From: Podocnemis expansa
Taxonomy: Eukaryota > Chordata > Testudines > Podocnemididae
Direction: 5' to 3'
Length of the DNA: 64,000 nt
Assembly (NCBI GenBank): GCA_007922195.1
Contig: ML682121.1
Span: 1,392,017-1,456,016, forward strand
Each line of letters begins with the position of its first letter. Positions within the stretch are counted from its first letter, which is position 1. Under the pieces are notes generated by a model. The model saw only the letters and a list, made by a program, of their open reading frames with translations, ran no database searches and was not told the DNA's origin. Below are positions 1 to 10,799 of the stretch, piece by piece. A program made the translations under genes and the position numbers.

Positions 1-199
1 AATTCCTCAGCTGGGTTGAATGATACCAAGCCCCAGTCTGCATTCACACGGAGTACTGTGAATCTAGAGTGATATGTGGATCAGAAACCCAACGGGCACG
101 TTGGTCTCCAAGGCTTTATCTGGGTCATCATGATATTTGCTCTCATTCAGAGAGTGCCAGCTGAGCGTAACTGGAATCAGTGAGGCCAGATGCCAGCGT

Positions 200-310
200 G
201 CGTAAAAGGCTCCGATCCCCAGCTGTCATCAGCGGGAGTCTCTCCGTTGGAGTCAATTAGATCAGCTCCCAGCTGCTGTAAAATGACCTCAGCTCCATTA
301 TGGAAAAAGG
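200..310. repeat. Dispersed 'CAGCTG...GTCAATGG' type repeat unit
   Basis: The stretch reads gatccccagctgtcatcagc followed by a TTGGAGTCAATTAGATCAG-like segment. The same motif pair recurs at 15770-15960 and 24985-25065. It is an unclassified interspersed repeat. Confidence 0.4.
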
Positions 311-380
311 AGCCAGATCCTGTTGAAGCCCCACCAACTTATCTTAACACAGTGCCCACCCCAGTGTCCCGAGCTGCCCC

Positions 381-1706
381 CTAGGCCTGGCTGTCCAGGT
401 AAGCACAAAGCGCATCCCTGATCTGGGCAGCTGTCCCGCCAGCCTCCCCCTCTGCCTCTGGCGTCTTCTCGGGCTGCTCGAAGCTGGCTCCCAGGCGTCG
501 GGCCTCAGCCCCCCAGGCCTCGTCAAAGACCTCGTCCTTCCGCTCACAGATGTTGTGGAGGATGCAGCAGGCTGAGATGAGGCGGGGCAAGTTGTCCACC
601 GCACAGTCATTGCGTGTGGTTAGGCAGCGCCAGCGGCCTTTCAGGCGGGCTACGGCTTGCTCCACTGGCTGCCGGCACCGGTTCAGGGCCTCATTAAACT
701 GTCCCTGTGCCCCGCCAGGCTCCCCGGGATAGGGTGTCATGAGCCATGGCAAGAGAGGATAGGCCACGTCTCCCAAGACTACCAAGGGCACGGCTACCCC
801 GTCAACATCTAGCGTCTCTGGGGGGAAAAGTGCCCCCTCCTGGCCCTTCTTGAAGAGAGTGGATTTCCGCAGGATCCGGGCCTCGTGGGCTTTTCCTGGC
901 CAGCCGGTGCTGATGTTGGTGAAGCGGCCGCGGTGGTCCACCAGGACCTGCAACGCCATGGAGTAGTAGCCCTTGCCATTGATGTATTCCGAAGCCTGGT
1001 GCGGTGGGCACTGGATGGGCATGTGGGTGAGGCCGAGGGCCCCGGCGCAGTGCGGGAAGCCCATGGCCCCAAAGCCGGTGATGATCTCTCGGGCATCACC
1101 CACCTCCACTGTGCGGCGCAGCAGCACTCGCTGGATGGCCCGGCACACCTCCAGCACCACGGCGCCGGCTGTGGAGCGGCCCACCCCGAACTGGTTGCCC
1201 ACCGAGCGGTAGCAGTCGGAGGTGGCCAGCTTCCAGAGGGTGATGGCCACCCGCTTCTCCACGCTGAGTGGGATCCTCATGCGGGTGCGCTGGCGTTGGA
1301 GGGCCGGGGCCAGCTCGGCGCACAGCCCTACGAAGGTGGCCTTGCGCATGCGGAAATTCTCCAGCCACTGCTGGTCAGCCCAGGTCTCCAGCACCGTCCG
1401 GTCCCACCACTCAGTGCTACGAGGCCGGACCCACGGACGGCGCCCAGGAGGGCGCTGGCGGGGCCGGGGCACCGGGACGGGAGGTCCACCACCCTCCTCA
1501 GGTGACTCGTTCGCCGACTCTTCCTCCTCCTCCTCCTCTTCCTCTTCGGCCTCCTTGAGCCGCCTCTCTAGCGCTTGCAGGAATGCCCAGCCCCGGCGAG
1601 CTGAGGCCGCCGCAGAGGCCTCACTGCGGGCGCGCAGATAACCCATCATAAGGGTGCCTGTCTGCACCAGCGAGAGGATCACCGCACCTCTCCGGGAGGT
1701 CCCCAT
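381..1706 (-). CDS. PIF/Harbinger transposase-derived nuclease (HARBI1/ALP1-like), single exon
   Basis: An intact 441-codon frame starts at an ATG with a strong Kozak context (G at -3 and +4) and ends at TAG. Residues 54-63 form a pure glutamate run, followed by a Pro/Arg-rich linker to about residue 95. A helix-turn-helix-like segment (about 150-195) precedes the DDE-type nuclease fold (about 215-385). Family landmarks seen are SEYINGKGYYSM (239-250), STGWPGKAHEARI (266-278), LGDVAYPLLPWLM (311-323), VEQAVARLKGRWRCL (348-362) and the closing CCILHNICE (380-388). Active family members read GAIDGTH at the first catalytic site and HDAR at the second. Here these are GALGLTH (Gly225) and HEAR (Glu275), while Asp313 and Glu349 remain. 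The frame has no stop or frameshift, so it may be a domesticated or DNA-binding-only protein. It could also be a young inactive copy; no flanking TIRs were identified. Confidence 0.88.
   Translation of the reverse strand: MGTSRRGAVILSLVQTGTLMMGYLRARSEASAAASARRGWAFLQALERRLKEAEEEEEEEEEESANESPEEGGGPPVPVPRPRQRPPGRRPWVRPRSTEWWDRTVLETWADQQWLENFRMRKATFVGLCAELAPALQRQRTRMRIPLSVEKRVAITLWKLATSDCYRSVGNQFGVGRSTAGAVVLEVCRAIQRVLLRRTVEVGDAREIITGFGAMGFPHCAGALGLTHMPIQCPPHQASEYINGKGYYSMALQVLVDHRGRFTNISTGWPGKAHEARILRKSTLFKKGQEGALFPPETLDVDGVAVPLVVLGDVAYPLLPWLMTPYPGEPGGAQGQFNEALNRCRQPVEQAVARLKGRWRCLTTRNDCAVDNLPRLISACCILHNICERKDEVFDEAWGAEARRLGASFEQPEKTPEAEGEAGGTAAQIRDALCAYLDSQA
400..1650. other. GC- and CpG-rich body of the Harbinger-derived gene
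   Basis: Base composition rises sharply over this coding frame compared with the AT-richer flanks, and CpG dinucleotides are frequent. This is seen by eye; no CpG ratio was computed. Confidence 0.5.
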
Positions 1707-2174
1707 GCCAGCCAGCCAAGAGCCTGGCTTTGCAAATGCTGCAGGGATTGGCCTAGGCCTGGTTTGGTTCAGTTCAGTTCAGCTCCTTTCTCCTGCTTCT
1801 CTTCACTACGGTCAGGCGAGTTCCCACAATCCCCAACCTCTGCCCACAATGCAATAGGTTTGGGGAGTGGTGCTGGCAGCCACGGCTCCACACACCCACC
1901 GGATGGAGCAATGTGGCCCCAGTGTGGACGCTTAGCAGAACTGCACCAACAGTCAGGCTTGGCAAGCTCTCTGCACAGGGTGAGGAGACAGTCTCTTTAC
2001 CAAGTGCTTTGTCTCATGTGTTTATCAGTTCCCCCTCTGGAAAAAAAAAAAAAAAAGCAAAACCTCACGCTCGTGCACAGCATCATGCCAGCTATGTACC
2101 CAGGATTATCCCCTTTTCTGGAGGCTGTGAAACCCAGCAAGTTTCCTCTCCCGACTCCCATGAAAGCTCATGTG

Positions 2175-2230
2175 ATAAATAAAATTGTTAGTCATTAAAA
2201 GTTCCATCAGACTCCTTGTTTGTTTCGATG
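2175..2230 (+). repeat. End fragment of the palindromic MITE family
   Basis: Contains taaataaaattgttagtc followed by agactccttgtttgttt, the same end sequence seen at 10664-10739, 48004-48055 and 56545-56605. Confidence 0.5.
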
Positions 2231-3136
2231 AACTGGACTAAATCGGCTGCCTCTTCGGAACGTGCAAAGGTGCGTCCGCAGACTTAACCCCAGGTTAAAA
2301 CAGTTTAAAGATCTGTGTGTCCACACTGCAGGAGAAAGGTGTGGCCTTAACCCAAAGTCAAACAGCAACCAAAATCCAGAGGTCCCAGGTGCTGTAGCGA
2401 TTTCAAGCCTGCTCTTTGCTGCTATTTTAATCCATTTCTTTGCAAATGCATCCCATTTCTTTCTGGTCAAGATTTACCCTTGCTGGAACAAAAGGCTCTC
2501 GGGGGGCTTGATTTTGGTGTGTATGTATCTACGAATGGGGTGAAAATATGTTAACTGAAAGATCCTCAGTCTGGGCTAACAGCGTGCTTCTCAAACAGGG
2601 GTATACAGAGGTATTCTAGAAAAACTCATCCAGTTATCTGCTCAGTTTTACAGCTGGCTACCTAAAGAGCACTGGCAAAGTCACTGCAAATTAAAATGTC
2701 GTGCGACGACTGATTTCTCTTGCTCTCTTTACTGCACGCTGAAATGTAAGTATGACAGCGATGTCTTGGTTTATTTTATAACTCTATGGTATAAAAATTG
2801 GCCACTTTCCCAGACACAGTGCACTGTGATGCTTTTGTATTTTTATGTCTGGTTTTGTAAGCAAGTCATTTTTAAGGGAGGTGAAACTTGGAGGTAGACA
2901 GGACAAATCGGACGCTAAAAGGGGCAGAGTAGGGAAGGTCAAGAGCCACTGGTCAACAAGAATTTGGAAGGAGGGAAATTCAGATGGGAAATTAAGGGCA
3001 CCAAATATCCCTATTTAATATGGACAGGCACGATATTTGAATCTTTTTCTTATGTAGGCATCTGTTATGCTTCCCCACTCCCATCCTCACAGGTTCTAGA
3101 CTGACATGGCTACCCCCTGGGAACTCATCTAGACTC

Positions 3137-3741
3137 TTAGGCTATGTCTACACTGGCAAATTAGTCCGGACTAAGGAGGCTTAGTCTGGTATAGTTTAGC
3201 CCATGGCCGCATTAGGCTTTGCCTAGTTCAAACTAAGAAATTTCTTATTTGGGACTAGGGAAAGCTTCGTTCAAACTAATAGGTACCGGCACTTAGTCTG
3301 GGCTTAGGCACATAGTTCAAACTAGGCGTGATGTAGCCCAGGACTGAGGCTTAGTTCAAACTTAAGAAGTTCAAACGAAGTTGGTTAGTTCAAACTAACT
3401 GCGTGTTCTAGTTCGAACTAAGTGTTAGTTTGAATGAGAACACGTGGTTAGTTCAAACTAATAGGCTCGCAGTTCATTCGAACTAAACCGAGGTTATTTC
3501 GAACTAACCTCAAACTCAGGTATTTCCCTCACACCTCTCTACACCCCCCTGCATCCCCCCGAATTTCCCAACACCCCCCAGTTGTCAGCTAGTAACAGTG
3601 TTATACCAAATTAGTGAGCACCCCTGGAAACCTCCCCTTACACTCCTCCTTATTATAAGTCCTGTGGAGAATACTGCTCAAATTTCTTAGTTTGGACTAA
3701 CCAAGTCCAATCTAATTTGGGCCTGTGTAGACATAGGCAGA
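3137..3741. mobile_element. Nonautonomous TIR DNA transposon rich in AGTTCAAACTA palindromes
   Basis: The left end GGCTATGTCTACACTGGCA and the right end GTGTAGACATAGGC are inverted repeats of each other. Between them the short palindrome AGTTCRAACTA and variants recur many times. No coding capacity is seen. A related element with the same type of ends lies at 42951-43443. Confidence 0.65.
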
Positions 3742-4247
3742 GATCGGCAACCTTCGCCAGACCCCATGCCAGCCCTGCCCACCGCACCCTCAGTGGGTGA
3801 CATGGGAAAGGCCAAAAGGGGGCAAGGCCAGCCCTCCGGTTCGGGGCTGGGGCAGAGACCAGCTCCCGCCCTTGCCAGCGGTCAGCCTCTGGGTCCTGGC
3901 TGGGACTGCTCTTGAGCCCACCGGCAGGCGGCTTTCGGCTCTGGGTTGAAAGCCAGAAGCAAGGGAGCTGAGCTGCCCCACTCCCCTCCAGCCCTGACCA
4001 GCAGGGTGCAGGATCACCAGGGGCACAAGAGCCACAAGCCGTGGCCTCTGTCCCTGTTGGCTCTAGCAGGGAAGCACAGCCAGCAGGGAAGTGCTGCTGC
4101 TGCACGTGGCGTGCGGCTTTTTACTGCCTGGCCGTGCAGCGCTGAGAGCAACGTGGCCAGTGGGCGAGCCTGAGTGGTGCCGTGTGCCACTCAAGCTCGG
4201 CCCCCGTGCCATTTTTGGCACGGGTGCCGGGCATTGCTGACCCTTGC
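3738..4247. mobile_element. hAT-type nonautonomous element
   Basis: The left end CAGAGATCGGCAACCTT and right end GGCATTGCTGACCCTTG are degraded inverted repeats of the CAGGGGTCGGCAACC type typical of hAT elements. The interior is GC-rich without a credible gene. Confidence 0.5.
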
Positions 4248-4630
4248 CACGGACTCTACGATCAGAAGGGACCAATATGATCATCTAAGCTGACCTCTTG
4301 CACACTGCAGGCCTCCTAACCTCGTGCACCCACTTCAGCAATAAGTGTCTAACCTACGGCTGAGTTCGTAAAGTCCCCAAATTATGATTTAAAGACTTAA
4401 AGGTACAGAGAATCCACCAGCAGGTGAGCCATGCCCCATGCTACAGAAAACCCTCAGCCCTTTGCCAATTTGCCCTGGGGCAAAAGTCTTTCCTGACCCC
4501 ACTATGGCAATAAGCCATGATCCTGTGGGCAAGCTCATCAGTCAGACAAGCAAATTCTCTGTGATAACTCAGAACCCTCTTCCCCTATCAGTCTTGTTTT
4601 TTCACACTTCCTATCTGGTCACCCTACTGG
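4248..4630 (-). repeat. CR1 LINE fragment, antisense
   Basis: Recognisable as CR1-related by 'gatcagaagggaccaatatg', 'tgatcatctaagctgacctc' and a run resembling 'ccccatgctacagaaaaccc'. The same family appears at greater length at 35600-36725. Confidence 0.65.
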
Positions 4631-7423
4631 AAATTAAGGGGCAAATATTTTAAAGGTGGGCAAATTAACTAGTAGAATGACTGATTATCCACATGACCAG
4701 CTGCATTGAAACACAGTCCAATAACTTTTAAGGAAGAAAATCAGGCTGGTCCAGGGCTGGTTTTTGACTGGCCTGGTGGGTTTTTTCTACTTTCTTGCTC
4801 ACTGCTGGTTGAAAGCTATAATTTGACCTTTTTCCTCCTGGCTGTGTTCACGGCTGGCCACACACACGGGGATCTGATAATTAGCCACGCCAGAAGACAG
4901 GCATGATGTGGGAAGCTTTTGCTGGCCTGGCCTGCTGAGATCACAAGACCAGGGCTGGACCCATCACCAGAGGGCAAGGCTGGTCTGGGAAAAGCAGTCA
5001 GGAAAAGGGGGTGGGGGAAGCTGTGCCCTACACCACCCCTTTTCATGGCTCTGTGTCGCTAAATCTATTCCAGTCTGGGCACGAGATGCTGCCTTTCTCT
5101 CCATCGGGGAAGCCTGGGTGCCTCTGCCTCTGCAGAATGCTTATCCTTCCTCTCTTTTGGTCCATTATTCAGGTTTCTCTGGATTCCCTCGCTCCCTACT
5201 ATTTCCTCAATTTTCTCTTACAGGGAAGAGTTATTCCCCCTTTCTGGCCTTGAAGTGCAGCTGTTTCTTGAGTGGGGCAGTCGAGTGATTTTTACAAGGA
5301 TCCCTGTCTGACACTAGGTGCAGCTACCTCTGAGGTAGGACAGCTGGGTACCCAAGGAAGATGCAGCCACTTATGGGGTGGAGCCGCTGTTTATATGGGG
5401 ATTTCTTGCCCAGTGCTGAGTTGCAGCCACCTGTGGAGTGAGGCAGGGAACTCTCACCCAGCAGACCCAGTGGGATAGAGCAAAGCAGCTTTTTAAAAAT
5501 TTCACAGTAAAATCAAGTTGAGGCCTGAAAGTAGGTAAGAATATTGGGGGCCCTAAATGAAAATGTTACCCACTGAGTGGAAAAGCCAGAGGGATTTCAG
5601 GGAGGCTGATTAGCTCCACCAAAACGACTCTGCCCCACTCCTGGCAGCCCAGAGCCCCTAGTGCCACCCTGGGGGCAAGCCTTGACTGCCAAGGGAGATA
5701 GCCCTCTGCAGACCCCCCCCCCCCAGAGCTATATGGGGAAGCAGGGGGTGTATTTTGGGGCTGGGCCTGCTAACAGGGAACTTGTAGCAGTGGGGTGGGC
5801 AGGGAGGTGGGGTGAGGAGAGGTCTATGCTGGAGACGGCACAGGCTGAGCTCCTGGACCGCTCCTTTTGGAGGGAGGCACGGGCAGCGTGGGGGGGGAGA
5901 GAGGGGTTGATGGAGGGAAAGCCCCACATCTCATGCCCCACAAGGCGAGTCTCCACCCCCTGACCTCCGCACAGATCAGTGATTCACCCTCCACCCCAGC
6001 AGGTTCCCTGGTTTGAAGGTCTGGCGTGCGAATCCACTCGACTACGTTCAGATCTTGGGGGGCTCCCGGGTGATTCTTTCCTGGGTGTTCCTGCAAGGTG
6101 GCTCCTTGCATGCTCCTCCTCCTCCTCCTTTGGAGGCCATTTGTATTTTTGGAGCAGGCAGGTGCATCGGAAGGTGCAGCGGTGGGCAGGGAGGGTATGC
6201 GCCCCATCTCAGTCGGGGCCTGGGCAGCACCTGGCACTGCGAGCGCAGATCTCGATGGGGACCTACAGCTGCTCCATACAAATGTCTGACCCTGCTGCCC
6301 ATCCAACTCCATCCACTGCTCACTATCCAGAGGCATGGGATGCACAAACTCTACAGTGTTAACAACACCTGGAAATACACTGGTCACCAGGTGTCCCTGC
6401 TTGGGGTGTTGGGGGCAGGCTTCAATGCATCTCTATGCTAACTGGGTAGGAAGTGCAGGGGATTGTGGAGCAGGGGGCCTGTTTCAGAGGGGCAGGAGGG
6501 CAGGGACGGGTTGCAGGGACCTGGGGAACAAGAATCGGGCTGCAGGCATTTGGGAGCCCTGGCTGGGGTGCCAGGCATGAAGGATGAGGCATGGGAGAGC
6601 AGGAGTGGGAAGCCAGGATTCCCTTTCATCCTCCTAGCTGGGTGTTTTTCCTGTGCTCACCACCGGAGCCCATTCCGGTCGGGCCCTAAGAAGTGTGACT
6701 AATGCCAGCAAGGTGCTATTTGTTCTCGGCTCCTCTGCCCATGTTGGTGAAGCACGTACAGCACCACTTTTCCATTGGGTAGGTTTCCATTTCCAATTAT
6801 TATTTGTTCCCTTTAGCTGTTGGTATGTCTTTATGACTCAGGTCATAAAAATTGGCCCTGTGCTTGGAGTGTAAAGAGAGGTGGTGTTTGAGATGGCCCT
6901 TAGTTTTCCCCTTCTCAGACTGGCCCCACAGAAATGTGTGGCTGCAACCCTCACAAGTTTTAGTCTTATCCCTGAGCCGGTGACCACAGTTTTTGTCCCA
7001 GGTTTTAAAACCCACCATTAGGTATCCTGGGCCTGAGTCACAGAAAATAAGGACAGAGACCTTGAGCTTGATATGAATTATGGTGCGAAGTCAGTGCAGG
7101 GAGTGGAGGATGAGTGCGAGGTGCTCTCAGGAGGCTGGTGTGTGGAGGAGACACACAGCACTGCTTGGTACTAGCTTGAATTTCCAACTGCTGGAAATTT
7201 CATGCAGTGTGTTGTTCTAATCCAGCCCAGTGGTGATGAAGGCAAGGGAAACTGAGGCTAGATCTTCAGTGACCATAATGAGATGAAGCTTCCCGTAGGA
7301 GAAGGTAAAAGTTTAAATTAAAAGGCCAAGAAGAAATGGCCAGAAATGAGGTTCACGGCCTAGCGAAACAGGTCACAACAGTAGGTTAGAGCTGGAAAAA
7401 TGGTCAAGTTGGCTGGAGTCAGG
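4631..7423. other. Intergenic stretch without a recognised gene
   Basis: Open frames here are short, differ in every frame and show no family motif. Local features are a C-run near 5719 and ordinary unique-looking sequence. I see no gene, RNA or clear repeat. Confidence 0.5.
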
Positions 7424-7917
7424 TTGTAGTAGTCTGACCTCACCAAAACTGGCAAGAAGAAAGCTGAAACTCATAAGAATGGGAAACTACCTTAAAGGTA
7501 GAAGGTGTTGGATCAGCATAACCTCAGAGAGATAGGAAGGCCTGTTTTGGCTGAACCATCCAACACAGGGGTATGAGTAACATTAGCTAAATTACAGGAT
7601 GACGTCTTGATGGATAGAGAAGTTTAGTGATGTAGGGACCAGTCAAGATAATGCGTGGCATCGGAAAAGGGGCATGTGGACCAATCAAGATAACTTTGGG
7701 TATCAAAGAAAATTGTTTCCTGAGCAAATGGTCTGAGCAGTGTATAAAAGTAGAAGTCCAAGAAACCAGTTTTTGTGCAGCTGAGGGGGTGACGGAAAGT
7801 CCTGCTGTTGGTGTATGTGTTAATATAGATCACTTTCTATTGTGCTATGTTGCAATAAAGCCTAGCCTCACACCTTTGTCTCCACAAAGATATGTTGTTT
7901 TTTCTGACTGGGTTACA
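7424..7917 (+). mobile_element. LTR of a retroelement (ERV-like), plus orientation
   Basis: The segment has LTR architecture: a TATA box (tataaaa, 7743-7749), a poly(A) signal (aataaa, 7854-7859) about 110 bases later, a GT/T-rich tract and an end at ...GGGTTACA (7917). The left boundary near 7424 (TGTAGTAGTC) is inferred. No retroviral coding region is visible next to it. Confidence 0.55.
7743..7749 (+). promoter_or_regulatory. TATA box in LTR
   Basis: TATAAAA lies upstream of the AATAAA signal at 7854, the spacing expected for the U3/R part of an LTR. Confidence 0.55.
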
Positions 7918-8160
7918 TTAGGCTACCCGCGCGAGCTGGGAAGATTGGGACCAGCAGAAAACATCATTAGAAGTAAGGGTACACCGTGGCTTCAGACCAG
8001 TCGGCTAACTGAATTCCTGCTAGTGTCTAAGTTTAAGGTAACCGAAAGTGTTAAGTAAAGGAAAAACTCAGCTCTGAGCAGTCGGGCTAACAGAGTCCCT
8101 GCTTTATGTCTGGGCTAGGCTAACTGAGATCTCGCTAGGTGTCTAAGCCAAAGGTAATCT
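7918..8160 (+). mobile_element. Leader-like internal sequence downstream of the LTR
   Basis: Directly follows the LTR end and contains three loosely repeated units of the type 'cagtcggctaactga...ctgctagtgtctaag' (about 7998, 8077 and 8115). It resembles a 5' untranslated leader of a retroelement. No gag-like frame follows. Confidence 0.4.
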
Positions 8161-8289
8161 TCAAGGAGCACATACCCAGGGGTGCATGCAGGCAGCCAAA
8201 CAACACACGCTGGATGACACACGCAACATTGATAACATCCCCCAGTGACACCTCCTCACCAACGGGAGAAGATAGAAAGCCTCCCTCAT

Positions 8290-8350
8290 GACCATTGTAA
8301 TACAAGAACATCAGAATGGTCATACTGGGTCAACCTAATGGTCCTCTTGT
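8290..8350. repeat. Short ancient repeat fragment
   Basis: 'caagaacatcagaatggtca' and 'tactgggtcaacctaatggt' resemble a widespread amniote repeat whose consensus reads roughly 'agaatggccatactgggtca'. Only the short core is kept. Confidence 0.4.
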
Positions 8351-10560
8351 TTGCTTTAAACTTGCAGCCTCTTAGTTTCCTTGGGTGAGCCTGTTTCCTG
8401 TTTCCTGTTTCCTGTGAAGAGGTAAATAATCCCACTTTCTCCATGCTGGTCAAGGTTTTACAGACCTCTGTCCTATGGTCTCATAGGAAAGCGTAGCCTC
8501 TGTGAGGAACCTAAGAGCACTCTCAGACAGTGGACAGACTCGACCAGTTGTGAGTGAGAAATTCCCATCCAAGGAGACTTCCCACCAGCATCCGCTTTGC
8601 TTTGCCGGGTTCACCATCATCTGCTGCTCGTCCATGGCAGATCTCTGGGCATGGGGCTGTCTTGGTTGTGGTTGGTCCATGGCGAAGACAGCCGGAGTTG
8701 CTTGTGGACTGGTTGCTCTTTGAGCAACCTCTTAGACCAGTTCACCTGGTGGCTGCTTGTGGAAGCTGCAAAGGACCAGCGAAAGAACAGGGTCTTTCCC
8801 CTGTCACCCAGGTTGGATATGTTCCTCCAGAAGGACTCGACCCATTTTAGCTCATGCCCCTTGGCACCCGGCTGCCTCCGTCACAGCCAACAGCATCAGA
8901 TGCAGTGGAGAGGTCCAGGCCAACGAGCCTGGATGTCCGGCTTTGTGGTACCATGACTCCCACCCCAGTACCAGGCAATGCTTTGCAGTGACCCGCTCCT
9001 CTTGTCTGCCTCTTCCTGGCCCTCAGAGGACTCACACAGTTCAAGCCTCATTCAAACCTTTCCCTTAGAGGGGCCCGATTTTTTAGTCTGTGGCTCCCTC
9101 TCAGCCCCCAGCCCCAGTCCAGTGACTCTCCACATTGTCCAAAATAACACAGAACAATCTCTCGGCATCCCCCCACCTCATTAGTTTTTGCTGGGCTCAG
9201 CCCCCTTGTCTCTGAGACACCATCTGCTTCCCGCTACCTCCTGGCTGCATTTCATCCTTCTCCATAGCTAGGGCTGCTTCTTGTCTTTGGCATCTCTCAG
9301 CCTGGAGATCTTCCCTCTTTCTCTCCTGCTTCTTGGGCTTTTCCCCTGCTGACTCGGCTCGATCCCAGCAGCTCCTCTCCTGACTAGTTGCTATCTCCCA
9401 CATAGGAACTGCAACCTCCTGGTATATTCTTTTGATCTCAGGATGAGTTTATTCAGGCTAGGCATGGCTTGACAACCATGGCTGTCTTCACCCCAGGCAC
9501 TTCAGTCTCACCCTCCTACAATCCTTGAGACACCGACTGCTGGAGATCATCTGTGCCACGAAGGGTGTGTCCAACATTTTGCTACCCTAAGTTACTTTGC
9601 CCAGCAGCTTCTGCAGTTTTTGTGTAGCTGTTGTGTGTCTACTTTGCACTTCTTGCACTGGGGGTGTGCGTGTGTCCTTGGCCGGAGTGCTTGTGTCACC
9701 CCATTATGGATGGCTCAGGTCAACCGACACGCTGTCCACACTGACATGGTGTAAAGCTACATTGACATTGCCACTGCAAGAGAAGGTGGTGTCAGAGCTG
9801 ATGCAGCAAAGCAGTTGCATTGGCAACAAGCAACGTTGTAGTGTAGGTGCTGCCACGCATCCTTCTAGCTATGTGGAGTAGACTGGGCTGAAAGGAGTTT
9901 CAGCCCCACATCCTGGCCAGACTCCAGATTGTGCCAGCTCTAGGATCCAGGCTTTAGTGAGATGACCCTCTCGCTGGGCTAGCTCAGGAGTGGGTGGGGT
10001 GAATGGACGATTGTTGGCTGGGACTGAAGTTTCCAAGGTTTTTTCAAGGTGGTTGGTGTGAGCGGATGTCCGCATCTCTCATGAAGAGGTTTGAGGTTTT
10101 GGGGGATCAGATGGGGTTAATTGGAAATGGAGCCTGTCTGGCAAGGGTTGTTGGGGACTGTATAAAGCCATGAAGGGTGAGCAGAAGGGACCAGGGAAAC
10201 GGCAGCAAAGTCTGTTGACCTTGGGTGCTGCTTGTTGAGTCCCAGAGCCGAACTGGATTAGCAGGCGGGCCTGGATTTCCAGTCCATCCACTAGGAAAAT
10301 GGCCTGGTCTTAAGTAGGGAGACTGGATGGACTGGCACCCAGACAACTGGTCCAGTGGGACTTTGATTTTGCAGAAGGGAAAATTGTATAGTGACTTGAC
10401 CAGAAGGCCAGGCCAAAAAGGGCAAGGTATGAAGTCAAATGGCCAAGCCATGATGAAGGGCCAGCCGCCCAGAGGAAGGACCAAGTTGCGAAGAAGAAAT
10501 TCTGAAAGTCCTGGGGAGCAAGAGGGGCAGTGGCATGTGTGGGCAAAGAAAAAGAGAGTC
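8351..10560. other. Intergenic, no gene recognised
   Basis: Only short unsupported frames occur. A small tandem (gtttcct x3) lies at 8391-8414. No splice-supported exon or RNA gene was found. Confidence 0.5.
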
Positions 10561-10571
10561 TAAATAGGCAG

Positions 10572-10739
10572 AAAAAAACAACAAGCGGTTGTGTGGCACT
10601 TTAAGACTAACACATTTATTTTTTGCATGAGCTTTCGTGGGAGAAGATCCCACTTCTCCCATCTTCTCCCACGAAAGCTCATGCAAAAAATAAATCCGTT
10701 AGTCTCAAGGTGCCACACAACTGCTTGTTGTTTTTTTAC
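10572..10739. mobile_element. Palindromic MITE with ~77-bp inverted arms
   Basis: The left arm (about 10572-10648) and right arm (about 10664-10739) are nearly perfect inverted copies around a short spacer. Each arm carries 'caacaagcrgttgtgtggca', 'agactaac' and 'gcatgagctttcgtgggaga'. Partial copies of the family lie at 2175, 23903, 32975, 48004, 49283 and 56495. Confidence 0.8.
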
Positions 10740-10799
10740 TGGACTAGACTAACACGGCTATCCCTTTGGAAATTAAATAGGCAGAGTTGACCCTAGTCA

